From positions 36,476,900-36,540,899 of the forward strand of contig CM057149.1 of the NCBI GenBank assembly GCA_029964075.1: a stretch of DNA of 64,000 bases, written 5' to 3'. Position 1 is the first letter of the stretch. The number at the start of each line of letters is the position of its first letter. Of the stretch, positions 12,301 through 25,664 are shown piece after piece. Both the position numbers and the translations under genes were made by a program. The notes below the pieces were generated by a model. The model was not told the origin of the DNA, ran no database searches, and saw nothing but the letters and a program-made list of their open reading frames with translations. The DNA comes from Patiria pectinifera (taxonomy: Eukaryota; Echinodermata; Asteroidea; Valvatida; Asterinidae).

Positions 12301-15300
12301 CTATGGAGCAAATCCTCCTCCGACACGGGAGAATTTGAGACCCGTTGGAATATCTGCTTCATGGAATCAGTCTTGTTGCGTGCTTTTGTGAATCTACTGA
12401 AAGATCTTCAAATGTTGCATGAAAAAGATGTTGTTGATGCTCGCAACTTCCAGTGTTTGTGGCCCAGATGGAGTGAGTCTGAAACTGATTTTCATCCTTT
12501 CGTTAAAGCCTTCTATAAGAAGATAGGAAGTTGTGTCGATGCCCCAGACGTATTCTTTCACCAAAATAAGTGGGTATCAGTCCATCGATGTTTCTTCACT
12601 GATTGGGGATTGACAGATCCTGAAGAGGTGAGACGAAGTATAACAACTGTGCTAAGCAAGAATCAGGATCCGAAACGATGGGTCGAACTGGAAAGAGATG
12701 TAGTTGAAAGCATCAAACAGGTAGACGCTCAAGAGGTTTTCGACAGCAACACCTTCAACATCCAGCGATTTTTATCTGAGGTATTATTTCCGATGTTGAA
12801 GAATAACCCTCAAGACATCGAGTCTACCCACAGAAACAGGATTGTTCTTTACATGTTAGACCTTCGTCTTGGAGAAAGAAAACTGGAAGATTATGATGAA
12901 TTACTGAAGGCTACGGAGTGTATACCGACTTCCCCAGAAGGAGAAGACTTGGCAAGACCTCAGGATTTGGTGAATCCTGAATCACCAGTTGGATCACTGT
13001 ATAGCGAGACTGACTGCCGGTTTCCATATGGAGAGCTGTACCGTAAACAAGAACGTCTTCTGTCTTTATCCCAGCTAGGGATGGCTTCGCATGACTTATC
13101 TTGGGAAGATGTCTGTGAGAGAGCACAATCACTTTCAGAGGGTGAAAATGTTGTCCAGAGGTGCGTGACTCTTCTAAAACTGATAGATGAAAAGCTCAGA
13201 AGGTCTGACGAGCCGACGCCCGATCAAAGGAAACGCATCCAACAAGCAGCTTTCCTTCCAGTCCTGGAGAAGCCCCTTAGCTATCCTATTGATTGGTGTC
13301 ACTCTGACAATGAGTTTATGTCGGCAGACATGCTTCATTCACCAGAACACCAGAACCTTCTTGGGTCCGTTCGACCACTATTGGACGAGAACAGATTGGG
13401 ATCTGAGGCAAAGAGTGACAAGTTTAAAACCTTTCTTGGATTCACGGGAAAACAAGTTGCAGTCAACGATGTCATTGCACAGCTTGTTATTTTGATCAAT
13501 CAAGCACCTGGGGTGGCTCATCAAACATCAATGGTTCGCAGTATATACGCATATCTCCAGAGCGAAATCTATGTGGAGTCTCCAAACGGTGAAGATACTT
13601 TCAAAGAAGAGCACCGTGCTGCTGTGAACAAGCTTCGTTCGATAGGATTCGTTTTCTGTGATGGCCAATTCAGAAAGTGTAGTCAACTTGCTTTTCGCTA
13701 CGAAGGCAAAGATGGACCATATCTGTACAAAGTTTCCCGTGAACTCACTCAATTCAGCAACCTGTTGCGGATTTGTGGTGTAAGAGATCGCTTTCAGCTA
13801 GAGGACTTCCTTGAAACTCTTCAGCTTCTGAAGGAAACATATGGCGAGGAACCTCTGAGTGAATCAGATCTGAAAACTGCGACGTCGATGTTGTCAGAAG
13901 TTGTCTCCAAGTTAGAAGAAAAGCATGGAAAAAACACTGAAGGTAGCCAGGAAAGCAACTTACAAAAAGGCTTAATCCATGTCCCAGACATCTGCGGGAT
14001 CTTGCGGTTACCAGGAGAGCTGACATACAACGATATGGAATGGGAGGGAAGTCGTGACGAAGAAAAGTATACACATCGAGATATATCGTCCCCCATTTAT
14101 GCTAAGGTTTTGGGTATCGTCACTGAAAGGGAGAAGTACATTGAAAGCTGCTTACCATTGCAGGGATTTGCAATAGATTTCGGCCAGAGTGAAGAACTAA
14201 CAGATCGACTGAAAAACATACTGAGGTCGTATCCAAACGTCTCTGATGTATTCAAAGAGCTTCTTCAAAATGCCGATGATGCAGGATCAACAGAGATACA
14301 CTTCGTCTATGACCCGCGTCATCACGAAGCAAAGAAGGTCATATGTGATTCCTGGGCTACCGTAGGAGACCTTCCATCGCTCTGTGTGTATAATGACAAG
14401 CCATTCACTGAAGCAGACATCAAAAGCATTCAAAAGGTAGGAGTTGGAGGAAAGAGAGACGACATTACAACAACTGGGAAATTTGGAATCGGTTTCAATG
14501 CTGTTTACCACCTGACTGATTGCCCGAGTTTTCTTAGCAACAATGACACCCTTTGTATGTTTGATCCGCTTTTGATATTTTCTCCAGTGACACAAAAAAA
14601 TTCACCCGGGAAACAATTGATGGTGGACGATCGGTTCAGGGAAAAATTCCCTGACATGTTGAGAGGATATCTAGAGGATATACCTGCCTTTAATGGAAAG
14701 GGGGGAACAGTTTTTCGGTTCCCACTCCGAAAAGAACAATCAAGGCTTTCTGAAGAGACTTACCATCCAAGGAGAGTACAGGAGCTGCTAGGCGAATTCA
14801 AAGAAGTGTCTGATGAAGCTCTACTTTTCCTCAACAACATCAAAACGATCAGTGTTTCATGTATTGATGAACACACCAACAACCTGACAACAGAATACAG
14901 CATCAGTGCAAAGCTTTCAGAACAAGACAAAGATCGACGCTCAAAGCTGGCAGAGCACCTCAAGCTTTTCACAGATGACCCTTGTGAGACAGTTGAGCCC
15001 ATGTCTCATGTGTACACACTCGTGACAAGTGACTCGCTTGGCGCTGAACAAACATGGCTCATTTCTCAGACACTGGGGTTTGAAGGTTTGGAGTCTGAAT
15101 GTCAGTCGGTGTCAAGAGCTTGTAGCTTAAAGATTCCACGTGGTGGAGTAGCGGCTCTCCTCAAGGATAGCAAAACGGAGATGACAGCAATTCAGCGACC
15201 CAAGGCCTACTGCTTCCTCCCACTGCCGGTTTGCACCGAATTACCAGTGCATGTGAATGGGACATTTGAGTTGGGTTCGGCAAGAAAGAATCTTGCAAAA

Positions 15301-18300
15301 GGCGATGATTATGCAAAGTCAGATGAGACTTCAGACAAGAGTCCACTCATCCATAGATGGAATCGAATACTGATAGAGCATGTACTTGCCCCAACCTATG
15401 CCAAATTAATTGAGCAAGCGGGGCCAATAATACTTGGGGAAGCTGACGTCAAGTTTTTGGAAAAGCACCTTGGGCGGTATGATGACCTTTTCCCAAAGCA
15501 TTTGAAGAGCTATAGTGGAGAGTGGGAACTCCTAGCAAAAGCTACGCTTCGGTACATCAGTGAGAAAAACTTGAAGGTTTTACCTGTTGTTCATCAAACC
15601 GAAGATAAGGTCACAACCACCTGGCATCATCCAAACAGTGATGACAGTCATGCTTTCACTGATAACTTTGCAGTGAGTAGGCCTACACCACGGGAGTTAA
15701 TGCGCTCCTTCTTGCTGAGTGTCAACTTCAACCTGTTGGCCAGCTCCCGGGATGTATGTTCGGCGTTTCAAGCTTGCAATGTTAGAGCAAAGTTTGTATC
15801 TCCGCAATCTGTCGTTCAGCATCTTTCATCTGGATCTAATCCAGTGGCACAGACCATCCCTGCTCCATTGGAGAAAACCAAATTCAAGAACATACAGACT
15901 TTATGTACAGTGTTCAAGTACTGCCTTAAAGGTATCGAAAATCCAGCTGAGCTGAAAGGCTTACCCATCCGTCTGACGAATGATGACGAACTGCGTGAGT
16001 TTTCAACGTGTGATGGTTCATATGTGACAAACCACTCCAGGGTACTACCTTGTCTGAATGATATATTCCTTCACAGCAAGCTTGTTCCATCTTGCATCGC
16101 TTGGTTCCAGAAGCTTAAGAAACAGAATTCCGAGGCTGCTTATAGCAGTGGAATGTTTAAGCAATTTACCATAATGGACCTGGCCCAACACCTTGGGAGG
16201 CATCTGCCAGAGAGCTGGCAAGGTTGCAATCAGCACGTTGAGTGGACACCAGACAAAGATGGTCATCCCTCTAAGTCGTGGCTTGGACATCTGTGGGCAT
16301 TTATCTGCAGTGAGACAGTAGAGGAGGGCTCCCTAAAATGCATTAACCAATGGCCAATGTTCCCCACAATGTCGGGTAAACTGGTGCCCCCTTCTTTATC
16401 CAAAACTGTATTATTGCTGCCATGCGAAGTGGGGCATGGAATGGAAATAGCCGATGTACTGAGCAGCCTTGGTCTCCCTTCCATTTCGCGGGACCTTATG
16501 TGTGAGCTCAAGACGTCCTTTACTGGCAGTGATGTACAAAAACACGTACTGCATGCACCAGCAGGACTAGAAGATCTACTTCAAAAAAACTTAGCCCTGA
16601 CATCGTCAAGACAAGATGTGGCAGATGTGATCGCATTCGTGCAAAAAACAGAGGGAGACATTGGTCATCCGACACTCTCACAGTGCGACACTCTTCTTCG
16701 TTATTTTCAAGCTGACGAGAATCTGTCGGAAGACATCATGAAAACTATCAAAAAGCTCCCAGTTTTCAAACTTCTAGGAGAAGACAACACTACCGATCTT
16801 GACCGCTTTGGTCACTACCACACTGCAGATGGCTACGGAAAGTTGATGAATGAAGCCAAGACCTGGATGGACAACATGTGCTGTGCTATATTGGAGCCCA
16901 ATCGTAGCTTGAATGTGATCTACCAACAGCTAGGAGTAACGCCTATCACACAAGCTGGCATGTATCTCAAGTACATACTTCCAAGTTTCCTATTGCTCAG
17001 TAAAGAGGGTCAATTACAGCACGTCGAATTCATCAGAGATAACATCCTACACCAAGCTTCAGAACCGGACGAAAACGAAATTCTCGAGCGTCTTTCCCAT
17101 ATTGCGTTCATTCCAGATACAACGGACATACCACGACAAGCAAGGTTTTTTTACAACGGTGATAATTCTGTCTTCAAAGCGTTGATTGACCCAATCAAGT
17201 TACTGCCAGAATCCATGGAAACCTTGAAAGATTTCCTGAAGAGAATTGGTTTCCATTTAAAAGTAACTCAAGCCGACTTCCTTCAGTTTGCACAGGAGGT
17301 AGAAAAAAGGTCGGGTAAAGTCCAAGACAACAAACAGAGAGAAACATTGTGTCGCGACTCTCGTCTTCTGACAAATCAACTGAATGTCAGGAAAAAGCTC
17401 CGCTATCCAAACTTCCTGAAGAAAATCGCAACGATCAGGTTCGTTCAGTCCGTGCCAATCGAGAAAGAACTGCTTGACATCCACCCTGCATGTTCTTTGA
17501 CGAGCAGTGACAACAACCAAGCGCTTGCATTCATTGCATACCAAGGATCAGTGTCGGAGGAACATTTGGGGCTTGTATGGTCAGTTTGTATGATACTACC
17601 TTCTTCTGCCATACCGAGAAACGAGGAAACACATGAGGGTGTTACTGTTCATGGTTGCCTGGGAATTAAAAAGGTGGTTGTTGATAAAGTTGTTTTGCAC
17701 ACACAAAACATTTGTGGGGTGATGGGAAAAAAGAGTGCGATTCACAAGGAAGATACACTGCCTTCAGAAGACAGAGAAAGACGTTAAAGGAAGTCATGGG
17801 CAAGATTTTGGGATACTTGGAAGGTCTAAACGTGGCTGAGTATGGTGAGGACATTAAACGGTTGAAGTGCACTCCAGTATGTCTTGTGGAAGAAGGAAGT
17901 GTATTGGTGAGAGCCGATAAGTTGGTATTTGAAATGGACAGAAATCTCGAGCCGTCTTTGCGACCGTACTTGTACAAAGTACCACGAGAATTGGCAAAGT
18001 TTGGTACTGTCCTCAGACTGCTTGGAGCCAAGGATTCATGTTCCGTTGACCAGCTGGCAGGAGTACTTGCGTCAATGAAAGTGGAGTGTGGCAATCAACG
18101 TCTAGGTCCAAACGAGCAGAAGACAGCCGTGGGTGCTGTTAGAGCAATGCTTGTCCTACTGTTGCACAATGAGAGCGGTCAATCCACGTTTTCCGCATCC
18201 GAGCTGTATTTACCTAATACAGAATACGTCTTGAGGAGGTCGACTGATCTGTATTATGCTGACCCTAACAAAATGGGGCAATATAACCTTGCACCAACAG

Positions 18301-20162
18301 ATAGGGAATTCATCTTTCCCGTAAAGCAGTGCGGATTTCTGGTTGAGGACGAAATACGTCTCATTAAACTTCTTCCAGAGTCCCTCCGACCTAAGAATCT
18401 TGGGGATGAATGGAATGAGAAGCCGTTAGACACCAATCAAGACTGCCCCGCTGGACAGCACTGTGAGTATCTGGAAGGCGTCAAGCGAAAGTTGAAATCA
18501 GAGGAGATGACTCGTGTGTTGCTCAGACTTATAAAACATCAGCTCGAAAACAAACAACTGAGTGCTGACATCAAAGAGCACATAACACAACTCCAGGAAT
18601 TCGACAATTTCGTCTGCAAAATAGAATTGAAGCTTGGCTTATTCGACAATAATGGACATAAAATTGCAGAGCACATGCACTCGCGGGAAGCGTATTTTGA
18701 CAAATTGGCGGGCATAATATATCTGGAACACTCCTCGCTCTCTCGGCAGAAGAGTTTGACTTTTGGGCAAATTGCAGACAGTTGCAATGCCCTCCTAGGA
18801 CATCTACTAAATCCTGAACATGTACGTCACTGTGCGCACGCTTTGGACTGTCAGAATCTTGCTGAGATGAATACAGTTATTTCCCGGTCTGACATCCCTG
18901 AGTACGATATCACAACAAGTAGTATCCAACCGGAAGAGCACAGCCCGGGTACTCTAATACCAAGAGATATTCATCACCTGCTTGATCATGACCCCTACAA
19001 CCGTTTCCACGTAGATGAGATAGTAGGTTATGAAAGAGACATTGACGAAGGAGACCAGTTGCAGTATGATGATAGTGACGACCTTGCCTTGGGAACCAGT
19101 GAAAGGGTACCGTCAGAAACACCGGCGGATGGTGCTACTGAGCAAATCTATGCCAAAATCCTTGAACAGATTGACAAGGGTGATGAGACAGTCAACTTAT
19201 CGAGACGATACAAAATCGACGTTGGAGGAAAGGAGCCCATCATTGTTAAAGTGACGAGACTTTATAAATTCCTGCGACCAACAAAACAATCAGACATGAC
19301 AGTCGTTCCTTTCACTGGGGAACCTACATCTGATGTGCCACCAGCAGCGGTTTTCGAAGGGACTCTCCCAGAAGACATGGAGAAAGACGACGAGCAGATT
19401 AAGAAGGAGGTTGACGAGGTATTTGGAATGCCACCGGAAGAACGCAAGATAGTTTTGTACCGTCTCTATCGCAAGTGGCATCCAGATAAGAATCCAGGCC
19501 AGCAGGAACGTGCCAATAGGGCCTTCCAATTCCTCAAACAAGAAATAGATAGGCATGAAAGGGGTAGTGAGCCCAACCAGCGGTGCTCTTATCAGTATTC
19601 GTACTGGGAATCCGAGGTCAATAGGGACAGGGAAGAAGCCAGACGATATCAAGAGACGTTTTACCGTAGTCGGTCCAGCGCCAGATCAAACAGATCATAC
19701 GGTAACTTTGTGCCGCCGTCCTTTACAAGAGAGACCCCAGATCCACGAAAAGCACGGCTATGGTTCCGTCAGGCCAAGGAACACCTTAAGGTTGCCGAGC
19801 AGACGAGCCAACATGAACCAGTCCCAACTCAGTGGATAGCCTTCCAGGTACATCAGGCCGCAGAAACTGCTCTCAAAGCAGCTCAGTACAGTCTGGACGG
19901 ATGTCCAGACATGAACTGTAACGATCTTATATCTCTAGCTAGGGCAGTTTGCCAACACAGGGAAGTAACTTCTAGCCGAGTGTCTGAGGTAACACATGAA
20001 CTAGTTCAACTGAACTGCGACTTCAGTAAACCTCGCTACCCGCAGGGGAACTCAAAGACAAGTGGACAGGAATACAGTGATTTCAGCACAGCGGACGTTT
20101 TGGAGAAATGTGGAGACCTGCTGAACCTCGTCCAAGACGTAATCGGTATCAGGTTGTTTTAG
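6373..20162 (+). CDS. SACS: sacsin-like giant co-chaperone (3 x Hsp90-like ATPase, J domain, HEPN)
   Basis: Four coding exons join in phase: 6373-6391, 6680-6771, 6954-7212 and 7333-20162, about 4,399 residues (human sacsin 4,579). The start MPDSSDEN leads into FGQQLPPL, so the vertebrate N-terminal ubiquitin-like domain is absent. Three sacsin repeats each open with a GHKL/Hsp90-type ATP site: ELVQNADDA (residue ~38), ELIQNADDAGA (~1377) and ELLQNADDAGS (~2431), each followed by GxFGxGFxxVYHLTD. A J domain with HPD is near residue 4172 (19479-19487). A HEPN domain (PDPRKARLWFRQAKEHLKVAE onward) fills the last ~140 residues. Family knowledge: sacsin links Hsp70 to mitochondria and intermediate filaments. 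The giant exon has two single-base lesions: one excess base near 10072 (stop at 10077) and one missing base near 17778 (stop at 17785). Both are in short homopolymers and the frame is otherwise open, so sequencing error is likelier than decay. No adjacent sacsin paralogue is seen. Confidence 0.93.
11836..11907 (+). repeat. in-frame 24-bp x 3 tandem repeat in sacsin-like protein
   Basis: Three consecutive 24-bp units encode APADDLKT, APADNLKT and APADDLKT, between the second ATP-site module and a basic stretch. It keeps the reading frame and probably forms a flexible acidic/proline linker. Length polymorphism between individuals would be expected. Confidence 0.9.
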
Positions 20163-20480
20163 ACAACATGATACAAAGCTGAAGCAAGAAGCCTTATTCC
20201 CTTATGTAAATAATTATATGAATAAGTGGCTGGAAGGGCCTAACTGTTAATTCGGGCGTATTTTGTTCACTTTGTTTTTAGTATTTTGAATTTGTTTTAC
20301 TCTAGGCCTTTATCTTCATCTGACATAGTACCTTCGATTGATATAATTCTTAGTCAGAAATACCCGAGGCAGGAGACATTGCAGCTTTTGATGTACTGAC
20401 TAATTTCTTTTTTTCCCATCTTTATATATTTATGCACTGAGATAGGTGAGCAACTAAATAGGGAGCTGATGCTGCTTTGA

Positions 20481-20486
20481 AATAAA
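20481..20486 (+). terminator. candidate polyadenylation signal of sacsin-like gene
   Basis: AATAAA lies about 319 bp after the stop codon, the first canonical signal downstream. Another lies near 21034, so a longer 3' UTR is possible. Confidence 0.45.
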
Positions 20487-23400
20487 ATGTTGACACAATC
20501 AAAGCTTTTCGAAGATTCCTACGCCTGAGTCTGTCTTGTGCCTGTTCGTAGCCAAGTAGCCGTTGATATGTTCAACGAGATGCTCTTTAGCTTGTTAACT
20601 GTAGATGGTGTTTTTTTTTGTTAAGTTACATTGACAAGAGGCAGGATTAAAAAAATGTATACTCGATAAAGAACTTGACAGAAAAATAATGAAGCGCAAG
20701 GATGTATACATTTGTTTAGTATTTGTAGCAATTTATGTAGGACATTGATAAGAGCCTCAAAGATTTATGTTGTCCGTAAACGTTTTGTAAAAGTACTAAA
20801 AGTACTAGGTGTAAAAGAAGGAAAAGTAATTATCTCGTGCTTAGCATGGCCATCAAATACTTGTTCGAGTGTCTATCATTCATATGTCTGACGCGTGTAA
20901 TACAGAACTCAGAGTTTGTTGTGTGGATCGATCCACGCCTGAATTTGATACAATGAGAATTTCAAATGGAATAATTTTTTAGTTTCGTGATCATTTTGTT
21001 TTGGATAGATATCAGCAGCAGATTTCGTTTAAATAAAAGTAGCTTAGTAAGAGAATACTTTGTTTTCAGTATCTTCGGTTGAGTGGTCGCCGAGCGTTAC
21101 GATAATTGTTTGTGTTAAAAACTGTGGCGGTACAAAACATTCGTGCGATATTGAAATGTTACATAAGCATTAGGCCTATGCAATGGCCAACTTTTAGTGT
21201 CAAAATACGACAGACGTGTTCTTTTGAATGGTAACTTTTCCCACTTTTATTACACCAAGATCTTTAGAAATTCATGGCTTAAGAAATAGGGCCTAGTGTG
21301 TAGCTTAAAAGAAAATGTATCTGCCACGCACTTAAAATATGTTTGGAAATAATGTATCTTTATGTATATAGATCGTAATTCAGTTGTTCGTTAGTTTAAA
21401 AAAAATATGGTAAGAAAACGTGTTTGGTATTAATTTTGCAGTTACGTAGTTCGACTTTATTATATGCATTGGAGTGTACCCCAAAGAAATTGCCTGGTTA
21501 ATCTAGGGAATAGTCTTACATCTGTTTAATTTGGATATCATTTATTTGCATTTAATTAAGATTGATGAGTCATGTTTGAGGATCATTAAGCATACATATA
21601 TACGATGTTTCTAGTTTAAAGAATTGTTTCAGTTTTTTTCATAAACTGTTGTAGAAGAGAGCCATATATTTTCATGATTATCCTTTGTATATCGCACAGA
21701 AGACATGGAGAGAAGGTTTTGTATTGGAAATTTGGATCAGTCATGTCTTAATTACAACCTGAAGCTTAAAAAAAAATGAAACTTGAAACACGTACAAATT
21801 TAGCGAACGTTGGTGATGATTGATGTTAGTAAAGAAATATATATCTCAAGAGAGAGAAATATATCGCAAGCAAAGACAAGAAGATATCATGTGATACCGT
21901 TGTTTCAAAAAGAGAGTACAAACTGTAGATGTAACGGGAAATACTGGAATACAGTTTAAATGAGCAATATTAATTTTTGGTATACAAGACGTGTAAAGTA
22001 TTTTCCTTCCACTCGCAGAGATTTGTTTAAAAACGTTTAATTTGATAATCATCAAAACACACTGTCAATTTTTTACATGTAAAACACTGAACTGCATTAG
22101 CAGAGTTGAACTTTGAATGATACCTGCGGCTAAAATGGAAACATCCACAAACGACCAGGAGTCCATAATGATATGTATTTGACTTTTGAAAGGTCGAAGA
22201 TTAAGAACACTTAATATGAAGGATCACACGTGTCACGCACCATGAATCCAGAAGTTTTATTGATATGAATTCACTGGAATAATTTTACGACTGAAGGGAT
22301 AAGTTTCTCACGTTTTTATCATTTTGACAGTATGTGTAGATTACTGTAGTAATATACCATTTTTGTGTTAGTAGGCCTGATTAAAGACCAGCAAGGCATA
22401 CCTTTTTTAACCCTGCTGAAATTTTCATCTGTGGTTTCGGTTTGTATAAGTGTTATGGTTTTATATGGGTTCAGAGTTTGTATACTTCTCATATATCGTG
22501 ATAATATACCTCGTAAAGTGAACATTTATGATGATGTGACAAGTGTGTATTGTTTGCGGTTACGAAAAAGTAAACAAGAGGATCATACTTACTAAGGGTG
22601 AAATTTAGAATAGAATAAGATAAACAGTGGCATAAATACTGGCTGTCAAATTAGGCTAACACAATGGCAAGCAAATGGGATTCGTCAAAATGGAAATAAA
22701 ACTTCTTCTTTTTTGTTACTGAGCAGTTTTTGAGTCAAGTCTTTCACGATTTTGTTGTACCTCAAGTGTCTTCTGTAGAAACGGAGAAACGGAGGGTTAG
22801 ACCAAAACAATCTTCGGTTTCTCGTATGGAGCTTGCCCTAAACGTGGTGCGGCGACGCGGCTTTTTTTCTTTTTCTTTTACTTGTTTTTTTTTAATTAAA
22901 ATGTCGGCTGATGACTGCAAAAGGTGCCCGACTAAATTTTGTGCAAAATGTAATAGGAACCCAGAGGGCCACATAGAGCTTATACTTGATCGTAACCACA
23001 TAAAAAAAAACACCTTAGAATTGTGCAGCAGCAGGATTCCAGTCAAACCAGTGAGTTTGGCGGTTTGAGATATCATCTTACATTGAAAAAAAAAAAGGTT
23101 TTAATTTTGCCGACGCGCATGGCTACGGCGACGCGCGCGCAGACAAGAAACTGGAGCTTTTTTTTGCCTTACTTTTTTACCATTTTAAATCTGAATATTC
23201 AAATATAAATATTATATTGGCAGGATCTAGGAGTAAACAAAGTCATCAAGAGCAATCAGACATTGCAGTGGCGAAGCACGGTCATTTTTTTTTTTATTGG
23301 GGGTAAAAATTTCTTAAAATAAGCACTTGCACATCCGTCCTGAAATGTAGACCCGTTTTTAGGGGGGGGGTTACTCTCTGCCGATGGGGGCGCTGTGAAA

Positions 23401-23660
23401 ACCGACGATTAAGCACAACATTATGGTACTTTTAATTTACAGGGCACTTTTTCGGGAAAAGAGGGCACTTTCTTCGAAAAAAGGGAACTTGTTAAGAAAA
23501 AAAGGGACCTCTTTACAAATGTTGGGGGGGGGGATAAGCGCTAGTGAAAAAAAGGGCATTTAAATGGAAAAGCGCAGTCTTTTCAAAATATTAGGAGGTA
23601 TAAAATACTCCGTATTTTAAATTAAAAAACAAAAAATTGTCTATACGTAACTAGTCATTC
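20487..23660. other. no gene recognised; 3' flanking and degenerate repeats
   Basis: AT-rich sequence without credible coding. From about 23270 to 23620 there are repeated GGGCACTTT / AAAAAGGG motifs and G-runs resembling degraded MITE interiors. Confidence 0.4.
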
Positions 23661-24296
23661 ATGGGCGGATCCAGAGAGGTTACTGCCGGGGGCGGAGGGT
23701 GTGCCGAAGGCCCAAGAGAGGATCCAAGGGGAGGGGGCAACGGGGCCATGCCCTCCCCCCCAAAAAAAAAGTCACAAAAAAGGCAGCCACTATAGGTACA
23801 CCTACATCTTTTCCAAAAATGCAAAAAAAAATGGTAACAGAGCATTGGTTACATAGCATCTATATCCATATTTTTTTCGGGGCACTTTATAAAGCGGGCC
23901 CGGACCCCACGCCGTGCAAGGGCGGATCCAGGGGGAGGGGGGCCAAAGGGGGCCATGGCCCCCCCCCAAAAAACGAAACCATTTTTTGTTTGTTTATGTG
24001 ACATCGCAATAAAGGCAGGCAATGAGTACACCACCATCTTTTCCTCAAAAAAAACATTGGTTAAAGTGGTCAGAAATTGCCTCAGATCGCACCACAGAGC
24101 ATCTAGAATCCAAAAATTTTTCGGGCCCCTTAAGCGGGCCCCGAACCCCACGCCGTAATTTTTTTGACCCACTTTTTTGGGGGACCAAAATTGTGTTCTG
24201 GATCCGCCCTTGACGCCGTGAATGTGTGGACCCACTGTTTGGGGGACTTTTTGGTGTTGCCCCCCAATTTGAAAAGCGTTCCGCCGCCCTGCCCCA
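23661..24296. mobile_element. older hAT-type MITE carrying a nested insertion
   Basis: It begins ATGGGCGGATCCAGAG and ends near GTTCCGCCGCCCTGCCCC. Parts of its interior (AAGCGGGCCCGGACCCCAC and GACCCACTGTTTGGGGGAC) match the interior of the nested element, so it is a diverged relative. Its outer boundaries are approximate and its target duplication is not obvious. Confidence 0.45.
23917..24212. mobile_element. hAT-type MITE with perfect 8-bp target duplication
   Basis: The termini CAAGGGCGGATCCAG and CTGGATCCGCCCTTG are exact complements. Immediately outside them the 8-mer ACGCCGTG occurs on both sides (23909-23916 and 24213-24220). An 8-bp duplication is the hallmark of hAT insertion. The 296-bp interior encodes no transposase. 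It inserted into a related older element. Confidence 0.8.
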
Positions 24297-24861
24297 TGAT
24301 GCGTATCGGGGCAATCAGATGCGCCAAAAGAATTCTTCAATTTAAGAAATAAATGCTCATAATGTATTTTCTGGTTTCTTTTTATGCCTTTGCAATAAAA
24401 AATGAAATGTATCAATTTCATCTTTTTTCGGGAAATCTATTTGCAAATAATTCAAATTTGCGGGTACTCCAATAGCACTTGTACGTCTTTATTTTAATCC
24501 ACGAATTCGTTGGCTCGCAGCAGCTCTCAACTTTAATCTGATATCCAAAACATAAATTTCACAGATCACGATTTTGAAAAAAGGGCAAAATGTTTCAGGG
24601 TTGCATTTTCTGGGTGTCACCCTGTGTAGCAAACCTCGATCCACCCCCTGGAGGCATTGCCGCATGGCCCCCGTTGCACCCCCCGCCTGGAACTGTAGAC
24701 ACGAGCCGAAAGAAAACTCTGGGCCTTTTTGTGCCCCAATTATTTACAGATAATCATTGAGGCTCCATTTCAATACCACATTGCTTATTAAGCCAGCGTC
24801 ATGTCTTTTATACCTTTTTAATTTAACTGAATTACACCGACATTCGATGCACTTGTTTAAT

Positions 24862-25185
24862 TTAATGATCTGCCATTGAGTTAGACTTGATTTCAACTCG
24901 GTCAATGATCGTATTTTGCTCTTCAGCGCCACCATGCATTGATCTCATAATCGTCCAAGACGTTGTTTGAGGAGTATGGGATGTGATGACTCCCAATATA
25001 ATTATGGATGAGGTTGACGACCTCTCCGCCTCAGAGGAGAGGAGTACGAAGGATCGTGTGTAATCGAAGCCACCGTCCGACGGGTTGTGTTCTCCAGCGA
25101 GTGTCAGACGATGTCCCGTCCAGTCTTCAAATTGTGTGACCTGCCATGGCATAATGAGGAATAACTCCAACCTTTTATTTTTCAC
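24862..25185 (-). CDS. unidentified coding-like stretch
   Basis: An open minus-strand frame of 107 codons has protein-like composition, including FEDWTGHRLTLAGEHNPSDG, followed by a Ser/Thr/Ile-rich part. I do not recognise a family. No neighbouring exon with matching phase was found. It could be a terminal exon of an unannotated gene, a transposon relic or a chance frame. Confidence 0.22.
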   Translation of the reverse strand: MKNKRLELFLIMPWQVTQFEDWTGHRLTLAGEHNPSDGGFDYTRSFVLLSSEAERSSTSSIIILGVITSHTPQTTSWTIMRSMHGGAEEQNTIIDRVEIKSNSMADH

Positions 25186-25364
25186 GTTATGTACATCATG
25201 TTAAAGCAAACTTATTTCTGTAGCTTAATTTATTCCAAAGATATGATTGAACTTAATGAACAGTGTCCTGCCAAGTTTCTCTACCCTCCTTTCGAGAAAA
25301 CGGCTTTGACGAACAAATCCCGACTACCGACAGAAAACAAGTCTAGCACATCCGTGTTTTATTA

Positions 25365-25664
25365 TGCGCCTATCAAAATGTCCCCACTCTCCCCCCCCCC
25401 CCACCCCCCGCGCTGCCCCAGGTCCGATGTCGGGATTTGGTTACGTTTTTTTATGTCCCAGGGTGGGGATTTTGGTCACTCAAATTACATATTGTTACCA
25501 TTGGTCTACTAATGCAACTATTGCGCCCCACGTATGTCCATGTCGGGGATTGTCACTCAAATTTTGCCCGAGGGGTGGGGATTTTGTCACTTCAAAAGTG
25601 ACAATCCCCACCGTATTGGGTGTGGCAGCCCGGGGGAGTGGGGGGAAACAATTGATAGGCGCAT
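25365..25664. mobile_element. MITE with TGCGCCTATCAA termini
   Basis: The left end TGCGCCTATCAAAATG and the right end ATTGATAGGCGCA are complementary over about 12 bp. C-rich and G-rich tracts follow inward on each side (CCCCACTCTCCCC, GGGGGAGTGGGGGG). Two internal segments repeat GGTGGGGATTTTG. Non-coding and non-autonomous; superfamily undetermined. Confidence 0.6.

Noticed and set aside
9913-17787. Sacsin as three separate genes because of three overlapping frames
   Set aside because: Homology runs without gap across both frame changes and each is explained by a single base in a short homopolymer.
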